NCBI GenBank assembly: GCA_016181565.1
Contig: JACOZA010000047.1
Coordinates: forward strand, 1-5,165
Length of the DNA stretch: 5,165 nucleotides
Source: Candidatus Sungiibacteriota bacterium
Lineage (GTDB): Bacteria > Patescibacteriota > Minisyncoccia > Sungbacterales > JACQCQ01
Direction of reading: 5' to 3'
The notes below the pieces were generated by a model. That model did not search any database, had not been told where the DNA came from, and saw only the letters and a list, made by a program, of their open reading frames with translations. How positions within the stretch are numbered: the stretch's first letter is position 1; every line of letters starts with the position of its first letter. The position numbers and the translations under genes are program-made. Below, in pieces: positions 1 through 5,165 of the stretch.

Positions 1-1
1 C

Positions 2-169
2 ATGCCAGCCATGGACGCGGTTCTGGCCGATCACGACGAAATCACTCCGCAGGGTTTCGAGGATATGGTTAATACGGCTGTGGTTTTGGAATTGAGACAT
101 TACGGATGGAGGAGTGGATTATTGTTGATAAATAAGTTTGTCGTAGAGACTCTGGAGATAGGTACTTAA
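2..169 (+). CDS. Possible 3' end of a convergent gene, unidentified product
   Basis: This plus-strand frame is open from the left edge and stops at 167-169, giving 55 visible residues. They include DAVLADHDEITPQGFEDMV and end in VVETLEIGT. In-frame ATGs lie at 2-4 and 11-13, but the gene more likely starts to the left of the window. Support is modest. Amino-acid composition looks globular (Ala, Asp, Glu, Val, Leu), and many codons begin with G, as is usual in coding frames. The last ~51 bases would overlap the end of the large gene tail to tail. The opposite strand is also open here in register, from an ATG at 98-100 toward the left edge, giving a His/Asn/Gln-rich peptide that seems less protein-like. 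I recognise no family for either, and which strand is coding is not settled. Confidence 0.4.
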   Translation: MPAMDAVLADHDEITPQGFEDMVNTAVVLELRHYGWRSGLLLINKFVVETLEIGT

Positions 170-3100
170 TGGGCCGAGGAGATTGCCGTAGTCGTCATCC
201 TCTCCCCCGATCCAGCGACCGTTTTGATCCTTACCAACTGCGCGGCGCGCCTCAACGCCATCATAGGCGTTATCAAGCGCTGTCAGAAGACCAAAATTCC
301 AATGTTCGGTTCCGTGCATCAACGGATTATCATAAAGCGACCAGTGTTCCCACCCAGCGACAAAGTAATTTCCATCGGCGCCCTTGGCGCTTGTAAATAA
401 GTTCATCTGATTTTGTAAGTTTTGCGCACGAGCCGCCTGTGTTTCTGAAAAAAGCGGTGATTCCGGATTCCCTGACTGCACGCGAATTCGCTGACCGACG
501 CTGATACACGTAGTGTAATTGCCAACGACTTCAATTGAATTCCATGCTATTTTTGCCGGAAGAGGATAAGGGTAAGGACTGACGCAGGAACTATCCGGAA
601 ATTCCACCCGCCATGACAATCGGAACTTATACGGCCTACCGCTCCATGTTATGCTCGTCCTGCCGGTTGCCGGACTATAGGTTATCGCTGTGATCTGCCC
701 GCCGAAGTCCAACGGCGAGTCGTGACTCGCATCAGCGTAGTCCGCATTCAAAATAGGTTTCTGGATCGCATCATACGCCCGCTTTGCGTTCGTCACATCG
801 GGAGCAGAACCCCAAAGAAGATCCGTATATATTCCGATGGCGCCGAGCACAAAATCTGGCGCATTATAGAGCGGAAAGGCGAGAAGATTCGAAGTCTTGG
901 CGCGTACTGCGGGGCCAACAACCGACCCATATTTCTCGGCAAAGAAGGCAACAAACCGATCAAGGTCTTCCTTTACTTTTGGATAGCCAGGTTTTACATA
1001 ATCATTGAAAGAAATTTTACAAATGCCGGGGTAGATCCCTTTGCCATTTTCATCCATAAAACCGGTGCCAGTGCCATAGGCATTTGTTCCAAGCAGAAGA
1101 TCCCCAGAAGATGTGCCCCATGTGGTGTATGCTGTTCCCCAAGCGGCATTTAAATTCTGGAGGGCGGCTAGCTCATAACCCGTTGGAATCTGACTGTATG
1201 TATACGCAGGGATAGCAGAATTTACAGTAAGCGGAGACAGCTGATCAGCCGGATCCTTATATCGATACCGTAAGAAATCACGAATAGCGTACTTGGCAAA
1301 TAATCGAGGATCAGAGAACGTGATGGGGTAATCGAAGCGGTCTTTACCAGTCTTGCGATATGGATTCTGTGACATTGTAATATATCCCATGTGCTCGTGG
1401 GTTTTCTTATTCATGCCGTAGAGCTCATCCGCCTCCTCGGGGACCATGGCAAAATTCCATGCATTTGTCCGAATGTTTGCCACCCTCACTGATTCCTCAA
1501 TACCGGGCTTGTATAGCGGATCAAACACATCAGGCTGTTGGCCCTGATAGATAAGACTACCTCCCGGCGGGCATGCGGCGCCATCATAAACATTCTTCAC
1601 CCAGTCGGTGCCATATCGATGGTCTACCAATCTGCCAGAAAGCTGATTCGTGGGTTCCTTGGGTATACGCTCAAGCGGCAAAGCATGACTATATCCGTCG
1701 TAACGATATGAGTACTGACCGGCGGCGTTAAATCCCCATTTTCGAAAACGCTCATTAACGGCCTTGACCCAATTTATTTCTGGATGAGTGCCGGCTTTGG
1801 TGTATTTCTCCATTACAACATCCGTCACTGCCGGCAAATTATATACCTGCGCCAGAACCGGCGGAGTGACATACGGTACAGCGACAATGCCCTTCACGTA
1901 ATAACGAGGCGTCAAATCGTTTGGAAGCATCCGGGTAGAAAAGTCCACGGGAAATAAGGTGTTGTCACCCCCTTGGTAATCCCATTTGATTTTCCACCAC
2001 TTTATGTTGTTTGCCTTAAGATTTCCAAAAGCAAGCTGCCCGTCTGGCTGTGGACCGAGATAATTCCCAATATCAAGACTATAGGTGCCATCGACGTTAA
2101 GAACGCTCGCCGACGCAGGATTGCCATTGCCATTAGTAAGCTTCCATGGATTCGTAATGTCAGAAGATGAATAATACCAAAGGATTTTACCGCCATTACC
2201 TAACTGATTTGCGTAAAAATAGCTTGTCCCGAACGGCTTATCAAAACCAATATAGATAACATCGCCTGTTTGCTTAAGAGTAGTTCCGTCACCGCCCACA
2301 ACATCGGATTCAAACGAATTTTCCGCTTGTAAAGCGAGATTTGACGTGAAATTGCCAGCTCCGTGTTCAAGATAGATCGCTTTATAGGGATATGGGTTCC
2401 CATATGTATCCTGATTGTTAGTTAGACTCACTGCGCGAGGGAAAAAGGCATTTCCTTCAGGATCAATGAACCACCAGCGATTGCCAATCTTTTCCAATTG
2501 AAACACTCCGGTCACCCAAAGAGAATCGCCGGCTCGTGCTGCGCCAGTCATATCACCATCTGCAGGATCAGTGTTGAGCGTGGTTGCGGTATTTGAAACA
2601 ATCCGGTACCACTTGTCCGGCGGTACGGTACCAACATTTCGAAGGTAATTTGGGTTTACAAGTTTACCCACGAGTCGGCCATCGGTCGGGAATACCGCCG
2701 CGGTGGCGGTAAGGATGTTTGCAGTAACCGAGGAAACCGTGCCGAAGAACGTCACGCCGCTATTGATGCCCGTCGGGCTCTTTAGCCGTGTATCTCCGCC
2801 ATAGCGGTCAAGAGTTGAGGCAATAGTAGTACCTTGGGCAAGATTCGAAATCGCCGAAGTGTTCCCTACCTCATCTTTGGTTTTCAGGGCAAAGTAATAA
2901 GTGGTGAGGGGCTGGAGACCGGTGACACCGATTTTTTCTATTGCGCCCGCAGATTGCGGAGCAGGAATCGGAAAAGTATTTGCGCTTGTGAAATTTGCTT
3001 CAGTAATTGGCGAGAATGAATAACGAAGATCATAATTTGTTGCCTGTCCGATGTTGCCATCGTCTCCGGGCGCGGTCCATTGAAGCTGGATTGAAGTAGC

Positions 3101-5165
3101 TCCGGCCGCGACAACGCCGAGGTTAGTGACTGAAGCGGGGGCAATGGTGTCAATCGGGGTGGTGGTGAAAGTTCGGTCAATTGAAGATACTGCATTTCCC
3201 GCGCTGTCTTTAGATGTAACTCTGAAGTGGTAGGTGGTGATTGGTTGAAGACCGATCAATGGAACGGTGTGAATATTTACGAGCGTCGGGTCGAGATATT
3301 TTGAGCCGTAGTTTGTGGTTAGGCCGTAATCCAACTGCGTGGTTGCCAGTTCATCAGTATTCCATGAAATGGTTGCGCCTGACTGATGAATTTGGGAAAC
3401 CGTGGGGCCGGAGGTGATGACTGGCGGGGTGACATCCGGCGTTGCAGGCGTAACAAAAGTAAAGTCAGAGGAAATCGTAATGTTGCCCGCGGCGTCCCGT
3501 GAGCGCACGCGGTAGTGGTAAAGAGTTGAAGGATTAAGATTGGAAAGCTTGATCGAATGGTCCTTAACGAGCGCTAAACCAAGCGGGGTACTCAAACCGT
3601 AGTTTGCGGTTCCTCCGTATTCAACCTGAGAGTCGGTTGGCTCATCTGTAGTCCAAACAATGGTTGCGCGGTCGGTATTGATATCATTTGCCGCAACGCC
3701 GGATATTTGAGGTTGAGTGACATCGAAAGCCGGACCAGAGGAAAATTCAAAGGTGGCGGCGGTCGAAACATCGCCGAGGTACTGGACAATCATGGTTGAT
3801 GCATCGGATTTTGCCGCAACGTATCGAGTCCCGTAATTCAGGGTGACACCATCTTTCTTTATGATTGCGCCAAGAGCGGTGAAGTTTGAGACTTTGAAGA
3901 CCGGAGCGTGACGAATAGCTGTTAAGCCATCAATGGAAAACTTGACTGCGTCTGCTGCGGCACTCATTGCATAAGCTGCTTCGGATTCGATGAAGCCATC
4001 GTTATTGGCATCTCCGGGGTCGGTGGTTTTACGTGTGCCGACCTCAAACGAAAGAGTTGCGGGTGAGCGAAAATCATCCTCATAGCTATCAACGGATGGC
4101 TCGGCGCCAAGGACGGCAGCATCAGGCGAGAGCGTGGTATACCAGATCACGCGATCTGTTGCGCCGACCGGAAGAGTAAAGCCATTTGAATCGCGATAGC
4201 CGAGAGTCCCACCCGGAAGATACTTGTAGAGCGTATCATATTGGAAATTCGATCCGTCGATGAAATGGCGAATTGCAGAGAACGGAAATGTAGTTGGCGG
4301 CACACCCTTTAATTGGAACCAGGTATCAATGTTGTATTTTGGGGCGGGACTATAACTCAACGTGGGATTGTTATCCGCACTGCCGCCAAGACCAGTCGTG
4401 TCTTTAATGGCGCTAACGAGCCGGAAATTCGTTTGGGTGAAGGCGACATTGGCCGCAGATGTATTGGTCAGCTTATATTCTTCCGCAATGCGGCCGCTCG
4501 GATAGAGCGTATAAAAAATATTGAACGGAAGGGTATTGACAGAAGCTGCGGCTGAAATTTTTACTCGCGCGGCTGTCTTCTCAAGAACAGTGATATTGGC
4601 AACAGTATTACCATTACTGGCATATCCCCCAGACCAGTTATATGTCCACTCCAGCATGCCAAGCGCGTGGGCCAGTTGCGTGGTTTTTGACGCATCATTT
4701 TTCAAGTCGTACCAGGAGGTGACGTTCCCGCCCCGTCCCTTATTAAATGTTGTCTCAAACGTCGGAGCGCTCATCACGCCAACAAGGTCTCCAGATGCAA
4801 CTGTGGAAAGTGCGGCAGACGGTCCGGTTGGGGGAGGCGGTGGAGGAGAATCAGTCTCGTCATTATCGGTGGCATCAGTACACCCAGGATCAGCAGGAAA
4901 ATCAATCTTCGTATCACCATCGTTATCAATACCATCGGAGCACTGTGGCGATGGAGGAGTAGCCGTCACTGTCAAGGTAAAAGCCGCGGTTTTGCCAAGC
5001 GGAGAACCGGTAACCGTGATCGTGTAGGGGCCAGCGGGAGTGGTGGATGCAGTGGCGATAGTCAGGGTTGAAGTGCAGGTGGGGTTGCAGCTCGTTGGAG
5101 AGAAGCTCGCTGATGCTCCGGTGGGCAAACCGGATGCAGAAAAGGAAACAGATTGGGTGGTTCCT
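119..5165 (-). CDS. Large multidomain surface/secreted protein with Ig-like, FN3 and glycoside-hydrolase-like TIM-barrel modules (5' end outside window)
   Basis: Residues are numbered from the TTG codon at 5126-5128; 12 further in-frame residues precede it and the frame is open at the edge, so that TTG is not a credible start. Seen in order: an Ig-like beta domain (to ~58, with C14 and C18); an Asp-rich CSDGIDNDGD...DPGC...DNDE motif (63-91); six prolines (95-100); a beta-rich domain of unrecognised family (~105-470) with an EF-hand/dockerin-like loop (D373, N375, D377, G378); three FN3 domains (471-561, 566-659, 661-769); a beta-rich linker (~787-873); and a hydrolase-like module (~875-1669). 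The last opens with RWWFIDPEGNAFF, followed by a ~165-residue beta-rich insertion. It continues with FRKWGFN, LNAAWGT, KPILNADYADASHDSPL, GWEHWSLYDN and EHWNFGLLTALDNAYDG, resembling agarase/GH42-like clan GH-A barrels. Export is inferred: there are few cysteines and many adhesion-type domains, but the signal peptide would be off-window. No C-terminal anchor, LPXTG or membrane helix is visible. Domain order is secure; hydrolase family and activity are not. Confidence 0.93.
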   Translation of the reverse strand, partial: GTTQSVSFSASGLPTGASASFSPTSCNPTCTSTLTIATASTTPAGPYTITVTGSPLGKTAAFTLTVTATPPSPQCSDGIDNDGDTKIDFPADPGCTDATDNDETDSPPPPPPTGPSAALSTVASGDLVGVMSAPTFETTFNKGRGGNVTSWYDLKNDASKTTQLAHALGMLEWTYNWSGGYASNGNTVANITVLEKTAARVKISAAASVNTLPFNIFYTLYPSGRIAEEYKLTNTSAANVAFTQTNFRLVSAIKDTTGLGGSADNNPTLSYSPAPKYNIDTWFQLKGVPPTTFPFSAIRHFIDGSNFQYDTLYKYLPGGTLGYRDSNGFTLPVGATDRVIWYTTLSPDAAVLGAEPSVDSYEDDFRSPATLSFEVGTRKTTDPGDANNDGFIESEAAYAMSAAADAVKFSIDGLTAIRHAPVFKVSNFTALGAIIKKDGVTLNYGTRYVAAKSDASTMIVQYLGDVSTAATFEFSSGPAFDVTQPQISGVAANDINTDRATIVWTTDEPTDSQVEYGGTANYGLSTPLGLALVKDHSIKLSNLNPSTLYHYRVRSRDAAGNITISSDFTFVTPATPDVTPPVITSGPTVSQIHQSGATISWNTDELATTQLDYGLTTNYGSKYLDPTLVNIHTVPLIGLQPITTYHFRVTSKDSAGNAVSSIDRTFTTTPIDTIAPASVTNLGVVAAGATSIQLQWTAPGDDGNIGQATNYDLRYSFSPITEANFTSANTFPIPAPQSAGAIEKIGVTGLQPLTTYYFALKTKDEVGNTSAISNLAQGTTIASTLDRYGGDTRLKSPTGINSGVTFFGTVSSVTANILTATAAVFPTDGRLVGKLVNPNYLRNVGTVPPDKWYRIVSNTATTLNTDPADGDMTGAARAGDSLWVTGVFQLEKIGNRWWFIDPEGNAFFPRAVSLTNNQDTYGNPYPYKAIYLEHGAGNFTSNLALQAENSFESDVVGGDGTTLKQTGDVIYIGFDKPFGTSYFYANQLGNGGKILWYYSSSDITNPWKLTNGNGNPASASVLNVDGTYSLDIGNYLGPQPDGQLAFGNLKANNIKWWKIKWDYQGGDNTLFPVDFSTRMLPNDLTPRYYVKGIVAVPYVTPPVLAQVYNLPAVTDVVMEKYTKAGTHPEINWVKAVNERFRKWGFNAAGQYSYRYDGYSHALPLERIPKEPTNQLSGRLVDHRYGTDWVKNVYDGAACPPGGSLIYQGQQPDVFDPLYKPGIEESVRVANIRTNAWNFAMVPEEADELYGMNKKTHEHMGYITMSQNPYRKTGKDRFDYPITFSDPRLFAKYAIRDFLRYRYKDPADQLSPLTVNSAIPAYTYSQIPTGYELAALQNLNAAWGTAYTTWGTSSGDLLLGTNAYGTGTGFMDENGKGIYPGICKISFNDYVKPGYPKVKEDLDRFVAFFAEKYGSVVGPAVRAKTSNLLAFPLYNAPDFVLGAIGIYTDLLWGSAPDVTNAKRAYDAIQKPILNADYADASHDSPLDFGGQITAITYSPATGRTSITWSGRPYKFRLSWRVEFPDSSCVSPYPYPLPAKIAWNSIEVVGNYTTCISVGQRIRVQSGNPESPLFSETQAARAQNLQNQMNLFTSAKGADGNYFVAGWEHWSLYDNPLMHGTEHWNFGLLTALDNAYDGVEARRAVGKDQNGRWIGGEDDDYGNLLGPLSTYLQSLYDKLIYQQ
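2822..3718 (-). repeat. Three tandem fibronectin type III domains within the large protein
   Basis: Three consecutive FN3 units are encoded at about 3718-3446, 3433-3152 and 3148-2822. The first two are clearly related to each other: ATIVWTTDEPTDSQVEYG matches ATISWNTDELATTQLDYG, and LYHYRVRSRDAAGN matches TYHFRVTSKDSAGN. They resemble the FN3 type found beside purple acid phosphatases and in many bacterial surface proteins. The third is more divergent (LQWTAPGDDG, YYFALKTKDEVGN) and of the kind common in extracellular hydrolases. The likely role is a spacer or carbohydrate-proximal stalk between the N-terminal beta domains and the C-terminal barrel. The first two units probably arose by duplication. 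This is a protein-level repeat; no long exact DNA repeat is apparent. Confidence 0.88.

Noticed and set aside
1..100. Second minus-strand gene starting at the ATG at 98-100
   Set aside because: There is no ribosome-binding sequence upstream (the region is pyrimidine-rich). The visible peptide is His/Asn/Gln-rich and less protein-like than the codon-aligned plus frame. It is kept only as an alternative.
1..118. Rho-independent terminator for the large gene
   Set aside because: No GC-rich inverted repeat followed by a T run is visible downstream of the stop codon.
722..1153. Plus-strand open frame of 143 codons
   Set aside because: It lies antisense and codon-aligned to the conserved barrel-like part of the large gene. 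Its Arg/Ile/Cys-rich composition shows no recognisable domain, so it is a shadow.
4829..4846. Purine-rich G tract as a possible G-quadruplex or regulatory element
   Set aside because: It is fully explained as six consecutive proline codons on the minus strand.
4521..5027. Plus-strand open frame of 168 codons
   Set aside because: It is antisense to the Asp-rich motif, proline linker and Ig-like domain of the large gene. The Gly run in it is simply the complement of the proline codons, and no independent coding evidence was seen.
5126..5128. TTG as the start codon of the large gene
   Set aside because: It falls inside an Ig-like beta strand pattern (SVSFSASGLPTGASASFSP). The frame stays open to the window edge and no ribosome-binding sequence precedes it, so the true start is outside the window.

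Overview
The window is almost entirely one very large minus-strand coding region. Its stop codon is at 119-121 and the frame is open through the right edge, so the N-terminus lies outside the window. At least 1681 residues are visible. It reads as a secreted or cell-surface mosaic protein. From N to C it has an Ig-like beta domain, a short Asp/Asn-rich calcium-binding-type motif, a proline linker, a large beta-rich domain with an embedded EF-hand/dockerin-like loop, three fibronectin type III (FN3) domains, a small beta-rich linker module, and a C-terminal module of about 800 residues. The C-terminal module resembles TIM-barrel glycoside hydrolases of the agarase / GH42-like kind (clan GH-A).

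Organism: G+C is mid-range and the standard genetic code is used, with no in-frame TGA. The CSDGIDNDGD...DPGC...DND motif, the Ig-like domain rich in Thr/Ser, and the FN3 domains of the WTTDEP...YG type are a combination I associate with surface proteins from metagenome-assembled uncultivated bacteria, notably Patescibacteria/CPR (Parcubacteria-like). That assignment is inference; no marker gene is present.

Layout: positions 1-118 lie downstream of the large gene. A short plus-strand frame that is open at the left edge runs to a stop at 167-169. It may be the 3' end of a convergent gene that overlaps the large gene tail to tail by about 51 bases. I see no RNA genes, CRISPR array, insertion sequence, terminator hairpin or promoter. 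The promoter and ribosome binding site of the large gene would be beyond the right edge.

Functional reading: the N-terminal and middle modules look like spacer, adhesion and calcium-stabilised domains that would display a carbohydrate-active or carbohydrate-binding C-terminal barrel outside the cell. The two barrel positions where I would expect the catalytic glutamates read Gln-Asn and Asp instead. The module may therefore be a divergent enzyme or a non-catalytic glycan-binding protein. This is the most interesting point in the window.
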